From assembly GCF_000004075.3 (NCBI RefSeq), contig NC_026660.2:10478001-10542000 (forward strand): a stretch of DNA of 64,000 bases, read 5' to 3'. Each line of letters opens with the position of its first letter. Position 1 is the stretch's first letter. Source of the DNA: Cucumis sativus. Its lineage: Eukaryota > Streptophyta > Magnoliopsida > Cucurbitales > Cucurbitaceae. The notes below the pieces were generated by a model that was not told where the DNA came from, did no database searches, and saw nothing but the letters and a program-made list of their open reading frames with translations. The position numbers and the translations under genes are program-made. Shown here in pieces: positions 23,932-37,500 of this stretch.

Positions 23932-25013
23932 AGGTTAGTTGTCAGGTTAGTATGATTAAGAATAACATGGACTTAAAAAATAGATTATCATATTAAAAAG
24001 TTAATGATTTATTACACAATGATTATCCCTATCTCTATCATATTATCATATTAAAAGCAGAGAAGAAAAATGGAGAATCTTTGTATTCCCATTTTATCCC
24101 TACATTTTCTTATAATACCTATTTTACCCTCATATAAGCGTTCCAATTTTTAGCAATAATACAACGTTCATTTTCATTTTCTTTTTTCTTTTTCTCATGT
24201 GGTAAAAAAGAACTAAAACCACCCCACGTACTTACTAACTCCTGAGTATACACTTTTGTAATAAAAAAAACATGTAGAAGAATAGCCAAATTCTAAACAC
24301 TTCAAAAACATAATAAATTCAATATATATAACTTCAAAAAGATCACATTTAATCACTTATTAGATATGCTGTAAAGAAACCTGATCAACCTCCCACATAA
24401 ATTCCAATAAATATTAATGAAAAAATTAGAGAAAAAAGTATACAATTACTTGATTATTAATTCCCACGAAAAAATAAATAACCATTTTAATCTAAATAAT
24501 CACAATAAATATTAATGGAAAATCATACCTTAAAAACTAAGCTTTCTGTGGAATAAATATGGTCTAAAACAAATCCAATGAATAGTTACATATGGAAAAA
24601 AAAAAAAAAAAAACTAAGCTATTAGACACATCCACTAACCCAATCCCAATAAAGCATAATATCTTCAATTAAACCATAAATATGGGGATTCATCGTCCCC
24701 ATGCATCCCTATGAAATAAATTGAAATTAAATGTAATTACCTAATTAAGATTAGTAATCCTAAAACCCCAATTAAAAAAGAAAGAAAAGCATAAGTTAGA
24801 AAATCCAACGTAAATCCGTTGTCATTCTGTGTCCTTAAACGAAGCCTTAGGTAACATTCTCTGTTTCCATTGTTTCTTATTTTGTCTTAATTTGCGTTTG
24901 CCGTCCCCTTCGTTTTTTCTTCTCTCATTTTCCAATGCTCATATTCTATTTTAATTATAAATACAATTGCTTTCATTTAATTATATATAAAAAAAAATCT
25001 GAATTTCTCTCTA
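23932..25013. other. Spacer and promoter of the serine carboxypeptidase-like gene
   Basis: AT-rich, with a poly(A) run at about 24596-24614. TATA-like words lie at 24955-24963 (attataaat) and 24981-24990 (ttatatataa). The second is very close to the start codon, so the first is the better TATA candidate. No gene is seen. Confidence 0.5.
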
Positions 25014-28000
25014 ATGGGTCAGAAACTCTTTCTTCTTCTTCTTCTGATTGTTGTTTCTTCTTCTTCTTCTCTGTTTCAATTTGGAATTTCCAGTAGTATT
25101 TCTCACAAATCTGGAGATGGAAATGAAGAATGGGGTTATGTTCAAGTTAGACCCAGTAAGCCAATTTTTCTTTTTCTATTTTTAAATCACTAATTTGAAT
25201 TTAATTAAATAGATTGTTGATTAGTCGTGATGTAAATTTTGGTGTGGTGTACTTCAGAAGCACATATGTTCTGGTGGCTTTACCGAAGCCCTTTCAGAGT
25301 GAAGGATGCTTCTAAGCCATGGCCGACCATTCTTTGGTTGCAGGGCGGCCCGGTGAGCCCTTTTTTCTACTTTTCCAATTATATAATTTAGTTACTAATT
25401 TGAATAACGTTTTTCATTTGAATGATCTTTTTTCTTCTTTTTTAGAAAATCATGTTAATCAATTTGTATTTTCTATCTTTTTGTTGAGTCATATATTTTA
25501 TATTATATTAAGTTTACAACAATTAAAGATGTCAATAAGTTTCTTTTCAATTTGAAATGATAACTAATATTAGGTATAAGAATGATAGATCAATAGAATC
25601 AAGGAGGGTCAATAAGTATGTTAGAAAAATTATTTTAAAGAATAAAATTGATTAGCCGACTTTGACTAATCGGTAATCAAAATCGTTTCAAACATGCATT
25701 TACTTGTTCATAATTAATTAAATTGTAGCTTATTTAGAAAAACGGTTTAGGATGTGCACCACTAATTGATATAGTTAGCAAAATTTATGTATATATGTGT
25801 ATGTAAAATGTGATCTTATTCTTAACAAATGATTTTGGAACTATATGAAAACAGGGTGGGTCAGGAACTGGGTTTGGGAACTTCCTAGAAATAGGGCCAC
25901 TCGACTCCAACTTAAAGCCAAGAAACTCAACATGGTTACGAAAAGCAGACCTCTTATTTGTGGTAATTAGTTCACTTCTTTTTTCCTTTTAATTTAATCA
26001 ATCAAATTATTGCATTATTGTTTTTGGTTTTCTTTCCTTCTCAAAACAAATATTATTCTTGTTTTCATATTCAAATAGGATAATCCTGTTGGGACCGGAT
26101 ATAGCTTTGTCGATAATTTAGGACAATTTGCAAAAGGCGATTGGGATGCGGCCAACGACATGACGACTTTGCTAACTAAGGTTTCTAACAATACCATCGG
26201 CCTACACAACACTCCCTTTTACATCTTCGCGGAGTCTTACGGTGGAAAATTTGCTGTCACTCTTGCTTTGTCCCTCCTCCGCTCCATCCAAGCTGGCCAT
26301 TTGAAGCTTAACCTTCGAGGTACATTTTATTTAAATATATACTTATGGTGTCACGTTAGGCTAATTTAAATCTTCCAATTTTTTTAAAAAAATGGTGTCG
26401 ACCTCTCTTTATCTCTAACCAACCATGTTTTTTTATAGCTTGATTTTTCGGTTTATCATACTTACTCATAATATCTGTATATCAATAAATTTAGAATATA
26501 GCTAAATCAAATATGTCATCTCTATCTGTATGATTGTTAAATTTAGAAGGAGAACAAAAAGAGAGCTTGTATAATGGAGAATTAAGAAAATAAAATGCAA
26601 GCATGTGGTTTTATTCTTGGGTTAGAATCGTATAAATATATTGTCTTAAATATTATATTGCTTTGGTAGGTGTCACATAAAAACTACTATCCTTTTTATA
26701 TCTTACCTTATACATAAAAATAAAATAAAACTTTTTTTAAAAAAATTTAAATTATGCTCTTGAGGTTTAATAAGAGTAATTTATATTTATCCTTGGAACT
26801 TAATTATTAATTTAGAAGCATGTGGGATTTTGATTTGAAGGGGTGGCCTTAGGAGACAGTTGGATATCACCGGAAGATTTCACCGTTCGTTTTCCCAATC
26901 TCTCAATCTCAACCGTCAATTTAATCAATTAAAATGAATATATTAATCTTTGTATCTAAAAATCATCATACAGTCTTCCTGGGGCCCTCTTCTCCACGAC
27001 CTCTCACGGATCGGCAGCGTGGCACATCAGATATCTAATGAGTCAATCTAAATTCACCTTTTCTTTTCTTTCTATACCTATTTAATCAATCATACAAAAA
27101 AATTTAGTGTAATAAATGGTATGTTGGAAACATTTTTTTTAAATAGCAAACTAAATTAAAATATTTATAAGTTATAACGATATTTTAGATTTTATGAATA
27201 ATAGACAATCTGATTGCTACGTCTATTATTAATAGAATTTGAAAATGTAAATATTTTATAAAATTTGTTATTTTTTATAATTTTTTTTATTTTTTATTTA
27301 GTTTTTCATTTTTCATTTTTTCTACTTTTGAAAAAAAAATCCTAAAAACGATTTATTCATAATTTTTTTTCACACATAAATAGAAAGTGTTGATTATTGT
27401 TTTGATATTTGTGTTTGGTTTTTAAATTAATTTTTTCTCTTATTTTAACTGTGGATTTTTCATTAGTTTTTTAAATATTTTCTCTTAGTTTCTCTTATAT
27501 ATATTTTTTTTAAATACAAGATATAATTCTTAATTAAATTTAAAAAATAACAAATGTTTCCCAAATTACGTTTTCATTAGTTTTCAAATTTTAACTTGAT
27601 TTTTTTTTAAATATTGATAAAAATAGATAATCAAGTAGAATAATTTGAAAAAACAAACAAATAGTTATTACATGTAAATTTAATTATGTACAAAAATATG
27701 TTTTTAAAAAACAGGATAGCATTAGAGATCAGTGATCAAATTAAGAAAGGAATGTACGACAATGCAACAGTTTCATGGAATAATCTCGAGGATTTCATTG
27801 TAACAAGAAGCAACGGAGTGGTATGTTTTTCCTTTTCCATATTATAAAACATTCAATTCAATTGATAATATTTGAGACTAACGGTTATATTTGGTATGCA
27901 CGTTAACGTTAACAGGATTTTTATAACTTCATGTTGGATGATGATATGGATCCAGTAGTCTCAACAACAATAAACATAGAATCAAATAGCATTGATTCCA

Positions 28001-29277
28001 TGAAATTAAAAGGACGAAAACCTTCATTCTTTAGTTACAAAAATTACAAGCCAGGTGGTGAGGGAAACTTAGATGCTTTGATGAATGGCCCAATTAAGCA
28101 AAAACTCAAAATTATACCACCAGATGTCACGTATGTAACTAAACTATATACCATTTTATTATATTCATACATACACCTCTTTTAAATTAATGTATACACA
28201 TGTATATTTCATTACAAATATAATTGAATTGGTGAGTAAATGGTGAATTTTTTGCATGCATAGATGGGGAGGTCAATCAGACAAAGTCTTTGAATTTTTT
28301 ACGGCAGACTTCATGAAACCAAGGATTAATGAGGTATTAACCAACCTAATTTCAATATTATTAATTAATTACTCGTTGATTATTAAATCATTTCAATATA
28401 ATTTTTACTTATCGTTCTTTGTGATGATCAGGTTGATGAGTTGCTTGCCAAAGGTGTCAATGTCACTATTTATAACGGTCAAGTAAGTATTTTATTTTTT
28501 TTGCAATATATGAAGTTGATAGCAATTGAACTTGACTCATTTTGACAATAACACGACTTGTTAATAGTATTTTCTAATCGTTATTAGTCTATGGATTTAA
28601 GCTAATTTTTTTTGTTAAGTGAGATTTAATGAGCATTAATTTGATTGTTTTTTAGGTTGATCTTATTTGTTGTACCAAGGGAGTAGAGGCATGGATCAAT
28701 AAACTCAAGTAATTTCTCTTTTTAAGTGATATATCTCTATACGTTTTGAACAATGATTAAGTATAGTTTAAACATGTATCTTGATAGGACCTCACGTTCG
28801 TCACATGGCAAAATAACAACCGTTTTTTTAATCCAAAATTTCTTACCACATAATAAGTTTTTATTGAACTATTGAATGACTATGCAAAGATAAGTATAGT
28901 CTATATGTCGTAATATTTTTTAAACTGTTACTTATTGTTGTTTTTTTCTATTAAGGTGGAATGAGCTAAAGTCATTCTTAAACACAGAAAGAATTCCTCT
29001 ATTTTGTGGGAAAGAGAAAGGAACCAAAGGCTTCATTAGGTCACACAAAAATTTGAATTTCTATTGGATCCTTGGAGCAGGCCATTTTGTAAGTTATATA
29101 CTCATACTCATACACATGTATATTATTTTATTTTAATCTTTCAAATTCATATACCTTTATTTTGACTCTTATTACTTACTTATGATTTATAAATAATTTT
29201 ATATGCAGGTTCCGGTTGATCAACCGTGTGTGACATTAAACATGGTGAGCGCAATCACAGAGTCACCAGCTTCTTGA
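25014..29277 (+). CDS. Serine carboxypeptidase-like protein, SCPL51/RISC type
   Basis: Thirteen exons join in frame to 464 residues: 25014-25155, 25258-25352, 25855-25962, 26079-26319, 26841-26884, 26974-27041, 27715-27820, 27916-28130, 28264-28333, 28432-28482, 28656-28708, 28956-29088 and 29209-29277. A leucine- and serine-rich signal peptide opens the protein. Family S10 motifs follow: LWLQGGPGGSGTG near residues 73-85, DNPVGTGYS at 116-124, and the nucleophile in FAESYGGK (Ser168). The charge-relay residues are Asp382 in NGQVDLICC and His441 in GAGHFVPVDQP. The AESYGGK form and overall length match the retinoid-inducible/SCPL51 clade rather than the acyltransferase SCPLs. It should remove C-terminal residues from peptides in the vacuole or apoplast; its substrate is unknown. 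The fifth and sixth exons use unusual donors (GTTCG and GTCAA), so those boundaries are less certain. Confidence 0.87.
27320..27670. repeat. Degenerate non-autonomous repeat in a carboxypeptidase intron
   Basis: The 673 bp sixth intron (27042-27714) holds AT-rich sequence with tgtttggtttttaaatt, cattagttttcaaattttaact and similar words, resembling the terminal-inverted-repeat element in the third S28 gene (48172-48467) but more decayed. Its ends cannot be fixed. Confidence 0.3.
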
Positions 29278-29299
29278 TCTAGCTATTTTTTAACGACGA

Positions 29300-31140
29300 G
29301 AAATAAAATGAAAAACAAAAACACATATTTTCTATTTAGAATATAATAAAAGACGTATAGAAAATAATGAAATGTATTTAATAAATGAACCTTTTTTTCA
29401 AGTGTATTAGTACTTTTAAATAACAAAAATCTTTTGTGTATTATTATTTGTGTATTAAAGTTGTTGTATGATGTAAATAACCAAAAAGAAAAGTCTATAC
29501 CTAATTTGTACACTTTTTATATATTTTTTTTCTAATAGTAAATTGATCATGAGAAAAAAATATACCCGTATTTCATTTTAACTAAACTCTTTGATCATTT
29601 ATAAACTAAAACAAAAGTAACGATGCATTTCGATAAATACTGAAGTGTCTCTAGTATAATAATTAATAATACGTCTTGTTATATATGTAACTAAAATAAG
29701 TGTCTAACATAGGTATTCGGATGATGTTGGATTATCGATCTAACAAATGTTGAACATGAACATGTTAACTATCAAACTAAATAAGCTAAGTATTGAACCA
29801 ACTCAATCCAAATTACCAACACCCAATGCAAATTTGTAAAAATGGTGATCAAATCGTTAGGATATTTTGTTCAGAACTTTAATCAAACATAAACAGAGCA
29901 TTCAATTCATTCAAAACAATAATCGAATTGATCAGTAAAAGATAAAAACTTCAACAAAAGGATTGAACCATCTTAGGCTAAACTTGGGTGGATTGATCGA
30001 ATCATTAGTTTCTTCTTCGTTTATGAGAATCAAATAACAAGTCTGACAAATATTGAACTCATCCGCTAAATTTTTCGATCATTTCTCATCCCTTTCTCCC
30101 TCTAATAAAAAACAAGTACTGTTGGATTTTTCTTGAACCTCGAGTTAGTGAATGCATCCATATGTTTGGAATCATTTACAAAAATAAAAATGAATTCGAA
30201 TATATACTTCTCAAAATTTCTAAATTAGAATCGAAGGTAAGATAGGCAAAAGAGATTAGGTTAAAGTAGAATACCATGAAATACTTCACTGGTTTCTTAG
30301 CCAATGTTGAAAAACAAAGACAAGAACTGTGAGAGTCGCCGTTTCTGCCAATTGAAGAAGAAAAAGGGTCGACTTCCTCCATTGCGTCTAAAATGTGTCT
30401 ACCATTGAGCTTGATGTCTATTACACACTTACCTTCCTCCTAGATAGCACACCACTCGTCCATTAAGTAGAATATGCTATTAATATCGACAATATACAAT
30501 CCTTTAAAATGAGACATGATTATTAAGTGTATGTATTTGTCAAGATCGACAAGCACAACTAATTTCATTCATAACCGATCATATATGGTTGAGAAAGAAA
30601 ACATTGGTATATATCACCATATCATATCATGTATTCATATTTAATTTTTTTTCTCCTTTAAATTGTTAAATACTATTTTAAAACATTAAATTTAAATTTT
30701 TAACATTTTCAACTTTGCACGACTTCGTTACAAGTAGTTCTAAAAAGTTCAAATTATACAATATGTACTATTGTTTAGTGAAAGAAATAACACGTGTATA
30801 AAATTATATTGTTTTCTAGGTTTAGATTATAATTAAAATTAACAAAATAAAGATGTTAATTTTTGAATTATTATTTTAGGAAATACTTATATCCATATCG
30901 ATTTGAGTAGGTACAAAAATAGTCCATAATCTTATTTACTTAATGTAACTATTTTCAAAATGTGGAATAGAGATTTGAATTACATATTTGATCCGAGTTG
31001 ATTTGTGCTTATTTTGAGTCTTAAGTTTCTTAAAACCTGGGATTAAACTGTATCTTATGTTAAAAGGGTAGCCTAAATTTCATTTTTCCAAAACAAAGAT
31101 TACGAAAACCGGTGTGATTTTAAATACAAGTTCGCGCGCT
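29300..31140. other. Spacer, no gene recognised
   Basis: AT-rich sequence with only short chance frames. The last 60 bases before 31140 become GC-richer and contain ctagccctagcc, consistent with the promoter or leader of the next gene. Confidence 0.6.
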
Positions 31141-31493
31141 AGCCCTAGCCGCATCCCCGCTATTTTCCCCCATCTCTCTCAATTCTTCTTTGTCTCTCAA
31201 CTATTTGCGATTCTTTCTCCTTAATTTCCAGGTTACTGAAGGATTCGAAGCGGTTTGCCATCACTTTTTGGGCATTTTTAAGCTGCCATTCCATGGGTAC
31301 ATTCTCTCTACTTTTGAGCTTGTTTTTTAGTATTTTGGTTATTTTGGAGTAGAATAAATCTGGGTAGGAATGCTTTTTTGTGGATTTTTTTGTTAGACAT
31401 TTCGAATTTGAATTGTGAGGTAGATTGGCGTGACATTTCTTGAGTTCATATGCGATTTGGGGCTGTTTCCTTTGTTTTTTGGGTTGTGCTTGT

Positions 31494-32645
31494 ATGATGA
31501 GTTCCAAAACTAAAAGAGCTCGATCCGCACTTTCCTCGGAAGGGGCTTTCAATCGCCATAAATTTATTAGTAAGGATGCTGCCGATCGGTATAGGAAACT
31601 TGTTGTTAAGAGTAGTGTTATACCGGAAAGGGGATTGGCTCCGTGCGAAGTTCATCAACCCCAACTATTTCAGAATATTATGCAACGGGGTTGGTCTGAT
31701 TTTGTGAAACAGCCTGAGCCGGCAGTGCTTTCCATTGTTCGTGAATTTTATGCTAATATGGTTGAGGGCAGTTCTCGATCGTTTGTACGTGGTCGTCAGG
31801 TTTCCTTCGACTATGGCACAATCAATCGGTACTATCACTTACCTAACTTTGAGCGTGATGAATATGATATCTACGCTAGTGAACATGTGGATGTTCACCA
31901 GATCATTCGTGAGCTCTGCCAACCTGGAGCTGAATGGGTTATTAATCCAGGCGAGCCAATTAGATTTAAATCTTCAAACTTGACTGTTTCTAACCAAGTG
32001 TGGCACAAATTTATCTGTGCTAAGTTACTTCCTGTGGCTCATACGAGTAGTGTCACGAAAGAGAGGGCGATTCTTCTTTACGCTATTGCCACTAAGAGGT
32101 CTGTGGATGTTGGTAAAGTCATTCAGAAGTCCTTATGCAACATCCGTAAGAGTGGCATGACTGGAGGACTTGGTCATTCATCTCTAATTACAGCCTTGTG
32201 TAGGAATGAAGGCGTCGTGTGGAACGAAAAGGAGGAGTTGGTTGACCCTAAGCCCATCATGGATAAGAGTTTTATTATGGAAATTCCTGGTTGGAGTTTT
32301 GAGCCCATGGGTGCAGGCCACTGTGATGAGACTGCTGGCACAAGCCACTGCAATAAGACGACCGATGCAGGCCACAATGATGAGCCAAGTGACCAGGATG
32401 AGGCAGAACCCATTCGAGAGGTACGGCAAACCCTGACCATAGATCTTCCTAGGCAGACACAAAGGCCTCTATCCCTTGACGAGCAAATTCGACGATTGGA
32501 ACGTCGTGTTCGCAGCTACCATAGACGCTCAGAGGAAAGATTCGATCATCTCTACAAGTGTTTGTTTGCTCTGCATGATCGTGGAGTCATGCATGTGTTT
32601 CCCCCTCGCATGCAACCATATGTATCTTCAGATGATGATTCCTGA
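31494..32645 (+). CDS. Intronless protein with a putative plant transposon domain
   Basis: One open frame of 383 residues from ATG 31494 (MMSSKTKRARSAL) to TGA. The frame is open further upstream to 31440, but only without an ATG. Residues about 20-250 resemble the plant 'putative plant transposon protein' domain: an N-terminal FISKDAADRY segment, FYANM near residue 85, the motif VRGRQVSFDYGTINRYYHLP, then KFICAKLLPVAHTSSVTKERAILLYAI. The C-terminal third has three short degenerate repeats around AGHCDE, TSHCNK and AGHNDE, followed by a likely helical segment (RRLERRVRSYHRRSEERFDHLY). No reverse transcriptase, integrase or DDE core, terminal repeats or target duplication is seen, so it is either a fragment of an element or a domesticated gene. 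A pyrimidine-rich leader at about 31160-31260 suggests it is transcribed. Confidence 0.65.
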   Translation: MMSSKTKRARSALSSEGAFNRHKFISKDAADRYRKLVVKSSVIPERGLAPCEVHQPQLFQNIMQRGWSDFVKQPEPAVLSIVREFYANMVEGSSRSFVRGRQVSFDYGTINRYYHLPNFERDEYDIYASEHVDVHQIIRELCQPGAEWVINPGEPIRFKSSNLTVSNQVWHKFICAKLLPVAHTSSVTKERAILLYAIATKRSVDVGKVIQKSLCNIRKSGMTGGLGHSSLITALCRNEGVVWNEKEELVDPKPIMDKSFIMEIPGWSFEPMGAGHCDETAGTSHCNKTTDAGHNDEPSDQDEAEPIREVRQTLTIDLPRQTQRPLSLDEQIRRLERRVRSYHRRSEERFDHLYKCLFALHDRGVMHVFPPRMQPYVSSDDDS

Positions 32646-32699
32646 GACTTCATTTCTTACGGAGCAGTGTTGTTTACCCCTAGTCATGTTGTTTGTACT

Positions 32700-33937
32700 C
32701 TTTATTTTGTAATTACTTTGATCTATTCTTACTCCATTAAAGGTAGTGTAAAGTTTGAGGAGTGGTTAGCTCTATTGTGCATGGAATTTAGTTATCACTA
32801 ATACAGATTCGTTGAATGCAATTTTTGATATCTTGGGTTTTTTGATATTGATGCTGCATTATTTTTCTGATTATGGCAGAATTTATTATTGATTCAGGTT
32901 GGATTTAAATTTTTCCTTGGACTCCCTTGCCATATTGTGGATGGTCTTGCCTACTTTTGGTTTAGAAAGCTTAGAACTAGGTTATATAGTCCAACTTTTG
33001 TTATGACTTTGAAATGATTTAGAAACTGATTAGAAGGTTAATTGAAACGATAGTGATGTTACACTTCAGAGAAGTTGCTTTATTAATTCTCTATATCTCT
33101 TTGTGTTGTTGTGCCATTTGCGAGTGAAGTGTCATATAGATAATTCTATGTATCTCCATAGTCAGTGAGGTATGTGTTGTTTCTCTCCTTTCATCTCTTT
33201 GTTTCTATCAATCATTTGCAAAACAGAAGTTGGAAAGATCAATTTTGTTAAAGTACATCAAGAGAGTCTGTAACTTTCCTCTGCCAACATATTTTCATTT
33301 CAGCCATTATATATGACCTACTTTTTCTCACTAATATACCTTACCTTTGATTTTCATTAGAAAAACATTAATATACTTTTGATTTTCATTAGAAAAACAT
33401 TAATATACATTGATTTAAAAAGAATGATTGATGCAATTTTGCCTCAATTATATTAGGTTCTATGTTTCATTGAATATTTTGATGATTTTTGTTTGAAATA
33501 TTTAAACATATGCAACTAAGGTGAACATGATAGATCGAAAAACTGAGTTTACTGAACCAAAAGTGATCAGTTGGAGATAAGGAGAGGTTCAGTCGATGTT
33601 AGTTAAAAAATTCCAAACTGAAACATTTTAAAAAAAATTCAAAGATTTAAAATGGTCAATTTGTACTTCTTCATGGTAGAAGTTGATTTGATAAAAAAAC
33701 TAACTCCGACTTATTGAAGTAGATGAAATTGAGTGAGGAGATTATAGAAATTCAAGCTCAAGTTTGAGGGAGTGGCATTGTGATGTCATACGCAAAACCA
33801 AGCAGCCCTGGTAGGTAACACTGTAACGTAACACTTAGGATATGTTTGGCCATGGAGTATGTGCATCATACAGTCTATTGCAATGGCAATGATTGATGAT
33901 GCTTTGAATGTCAAAAGGGTATGGTGGAAACATATCA
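32700..33937. other. Spacer between the transposon-domain gene and the S28 relic
   Basis: No gene. A short tandem duplication lies at about 33346-33410. A segment at 33830-34020 carries inverted words (ggtatggtgg / ccaccata-like) that could belong to a small inserted element. Confidence 0.5.
33346..33409. repeat. Tandem duplication, period 32 bp
   Basis: The word tttgattttcattag followed by aaaaacattaatatac occurs at 33346 and 33378, nearly identical. Confidence 0.85.
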
Positions 33938-34567
33938 TCTCTATGTTTTGAAAGCTTTTTATTGCCATTTATCATCTCTAGGTCCAAATGGTATGGAGGA
34001 ACACCATACAATCCACAATCCAGATATATAGCTTGTGTCTTGGAGGATTTTCATTTATCAGAATGACATTACTTTTTAGTTTGTTTGACACCATAAAGAA
34101 AAAAAAATCTAAAAGGAAATTAATGGTCGAGTTTTTTACTCTCACTGATACATTGATTTCTGTAGGATCTCATTGCTAGGACATCTTAAAGGCACATGAA
34201 ACTGATCCTGAATGGTTAGTGACACAGAGAAAGACTGAGGTTGGCATCGTAAAGGTTGGATCAGCAAGTATTATGCAGATTTGGAAAAGTACAAACAATA
34301 GAAATCACACTCAAAGGTGATTGAAGACATTCTTTTTCCATTACAGTGTCTATACAAAAGGAAATAAAAAGCATTGTGAACTTGCAATATGAGCTATCGT
34401 TAGAGAATTTGAATTTGTAACCACCCATGGTAGAATGAGAAATAATAGATCCTCTTCTTGTATCTTATACCCACACCGAAAGTTTCAATTAATAAAGTCG
34501 ACGCTTTCGTACTACTACTGTTATGCCTTTTCATTTTCTTTAAACGTCTGATGACACTATTCTAGTG
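33938..34567 (+). pseudogene. Broken 3' end of an S28 Pro-X carboxypeptidase gene
   Basis: The segment matches intron 8, exon 9 and the 3' flank of the first complete S28 gene (40365-41250). The exon part, 34166-34301, keeps the acceptor TGTAG|GATCT and the catalytic-histidine codon (GSHC), but TTG has become TAG at 34177-34179 and one base is lost in the ggcatcgtaaagg stretch, giving 136 instead of 137 bases. No upstream exons 1-8 are found nearby. It is therefore a truncated relic of an older tandem copy. Its intron lacks the AT-rich repeat present at about 40620-40760 in the first complete copy. It carries no functional product. Confidence 0.88.
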
Positions 34568-37500
34568 ATGATTGAACTTTAAGGAATTCAATCTTTACTA
34601 AAGAATGAAACTTCGCAGGTAAAGACTCCTTGGTCGAAGAGAGAGAAAGAAAGGAGGAGAAAAGATGAAACATTTCTCACCTTCCATGGAAAGGTGCTAA
34701 CACTTGGTGTAACGGACATACTTGTCCAAGGTGTGTTTACCTATGGCCGTATGCTCCGAGTAGCCCCAATTTATATTGTCTTTATGTCTTATACATAGTT
34801 TAGTTAGTTACTTTCAATTTCAAGTCGATATGCTTGGGTGTGACATTTCGGCATTTTCATATGCAAGCCTACCAGAACTGAAAATCTTCAAAATGTACTA
34901 GGCATACCTGTTGAATCACTGTTCAAGTCTTGTCGTACTTTTTGCAATCTATGCTTTCTTATTGCAATTGACAGTCTTCAAAGCTTGTTTTAACAACGTT
35001 TTCAATCAATTTAATTCTCTTTCACGTTTTCTAAAATATTTTTCCAAAGACGTGAGGGGAGGTTGAACCGTGTGTTAAATTTGTCCGTGACTTGCAGATT
35101 TTGATCGACTGACTTGTTCGTCGAGTTAGAAAAAGTGCCGCACAATCGCTTGCATCGTGTTTAAAGGGTTGTGATTGTGACACTTGACAGTCTAACTTAC
35201 GAAGAATGCAACTATACCAATTTGTTTGATCATTATTGGTTACGTAGCATATTCACCTTCCTTTTCTTAAACATTTTAATTCTTCTTGTTTGTGTGCAAT
35301 AAAAAGTGAGATTTAGAGATGAATACATCTCATTATCCTTCTCTTAATGGAAAACGTCAAAAAAAAATAATGCTTGTAGACCTTTTACACTATTTAAATA
35401 TTTCAATATAGGTTGTCAACTATAAGACAAACATATACATTTTAACATTAGTTTATAATTAAATCATACAATTAGATGATTTCACAGCCACCCACAAATG
35501 TCATAATTAAACAAGTCTTTACACATACTCTTTAAATAAATTTGTAATATGAACCGGGCGGTCGTCTCAAAGTACTCAACTATATCAAAATATGTAACGC
35601 AGTCAAGGTTCTTACAACAAATGGCCATGTGTGAAGACCTTCTTAACGTTATCTCTCTTAATGACTATTTACTATCGTGGAGTTAGGCTGCTCGGAAGTT
35701 TGTTAACCTTTTGTTCGACAGTTCTAAACCTCTTACCGAAATCTCATTTTTCATCGATCAAGTTACATTTTATGTCTAATAGTTGGACAATTTTCTTTTT
35801 TATTGATATTCATAGTTTGAACCGACATTCAAATGAAAGATAATTTTCCTACTTTATGTTCTCCTTATTCTAAGTTGTTTAGTTCTCTTATTTCTGTTGT
35901 TGATGTTATTTGTTTCTTAAACTTAAATATAATTAAATTACAAGGATAATCATAATTTAAGCGAACGTTTCAAAATAAAAATCGACGAAGAATAGTATTC
36001 AATTTTTTTTTTTGTTAGTTAGAACTTGAATTTAAATTATTATATTAACTTTAATAAGTTGGGAATATGTTAGCAATAACATAAAATAATTAATAAGAAA
36101 GTTCCATGCATTTTAAAATTCCAAATCTCTTCAATTTCTTTTATTAACTATTCAATTAAAAGAGATTTAATGTGAAGAGATTAGAGAACTTGTCTGGAAG
36201 ATTTAAAAAACACATTTGGTAATAATACCTTTGAGTTTTTCTTTTATGTATTTATTATTAATAATTAATAAATTAATTATTTATAGACGATATTAATTCA
36301 ATTATTAGTTTTACAATTTAAAATTAATTGTCAATGGTATATTTTGTTAATATATATGAATTAAAGAAGGAACCTGATTGTTCAAAATATTTTTCGTGAA
36401 TTCTACCAAATATTAATATAAAACAATAAGATATAGACATATGTTGACAAATTATTGTGAAGAGAAATTTCATATAGATTTTGTTATTAATTATAACGAT
36501 AAATTTATATTGTATTATTGTTCACTTTCTACTTATTTTTTTTTAAAAAAAATGTCAAAGTCTTAAAATAGTTTTCAAATTTTTTGTTTTAGAATTGAAA
36601 ATTATTGTAAATTTTGGTTTGAAAATATATTGGTTTATTTTAGTCTGTTTAAAAATAACTTAAAATTGAAAATTATTATAAATATTTTTAAAATTGAAAA
36701 TTATTGTAAATTATGAAAGTGTTTGAAAATATTAATATTTATAAAATATAACAAGATTTGACGTAAAATTGAGTAATGTAAAATTTTGTATATCAATATA
36801 AAACAAAGGCATTATTAAAGACCGTTTTCTTAGACTATTTATGAAATCGTAATTTCGGTTGGAGTTGATGAAAGAGAAGTTCGACGCAAATCCAATGGGC
36901 AGAGTGTCAACGGCATTCACCATATGTATTTATTTCCCATTTTTAATTTCAAATACAAACAAAAGTAAACAAACGATTGCTGAATTTGAAGAAACTTCAG
37001 CTTCCTTCCCTTTTGGTTTCTGTTTGTTTCTTCCGAAAAGCATATATTCAACCTTTTCATTTTCTTCATTTTTAAATATCCACACTCTTGCTTCTTCTTC
37101 TTCTTGTTCATATTCGTTGAAGGGGAGATAATATCAAGGTCTAATTTCTGTCTCTTCTCAATTCTTATTCTTTTTGTCCATTTCATATATTCCATCCAAT
37201 TACTTTTATCAAATGATTAAATTTATCCAAACTCATAAACTTAAGCTTTTAGCTTGAATGACTGATTTAAGATTATATCAAAATGGGTTTATCTTCGAAC
37301 TCTACTTGCCTTCATGGGTGAAGTTAAGTTTTTAGGTCTATTGGGATTAAGATTAAGGAGTTGAATTCAACCAATTTATAAATATATATATAAAAATCCA
37401 ATCCATATTACATCATTCTCCATTGGGTTTGGTTTATATGTGGAATGATTTCCGAAGTCTCCATTTATAATTGGTCAGATTATCCTTGGGTTGCATTGAT

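Noticed and set aside
31160-31552. 130-codon minus-strand frame overlapping the leader of the transposon-domain gene
   Set aside because: It covers a pyrimidine-rich leader and the start of the plus-strand gene; the peptide is lysine- and asparagine-rich without domain features.
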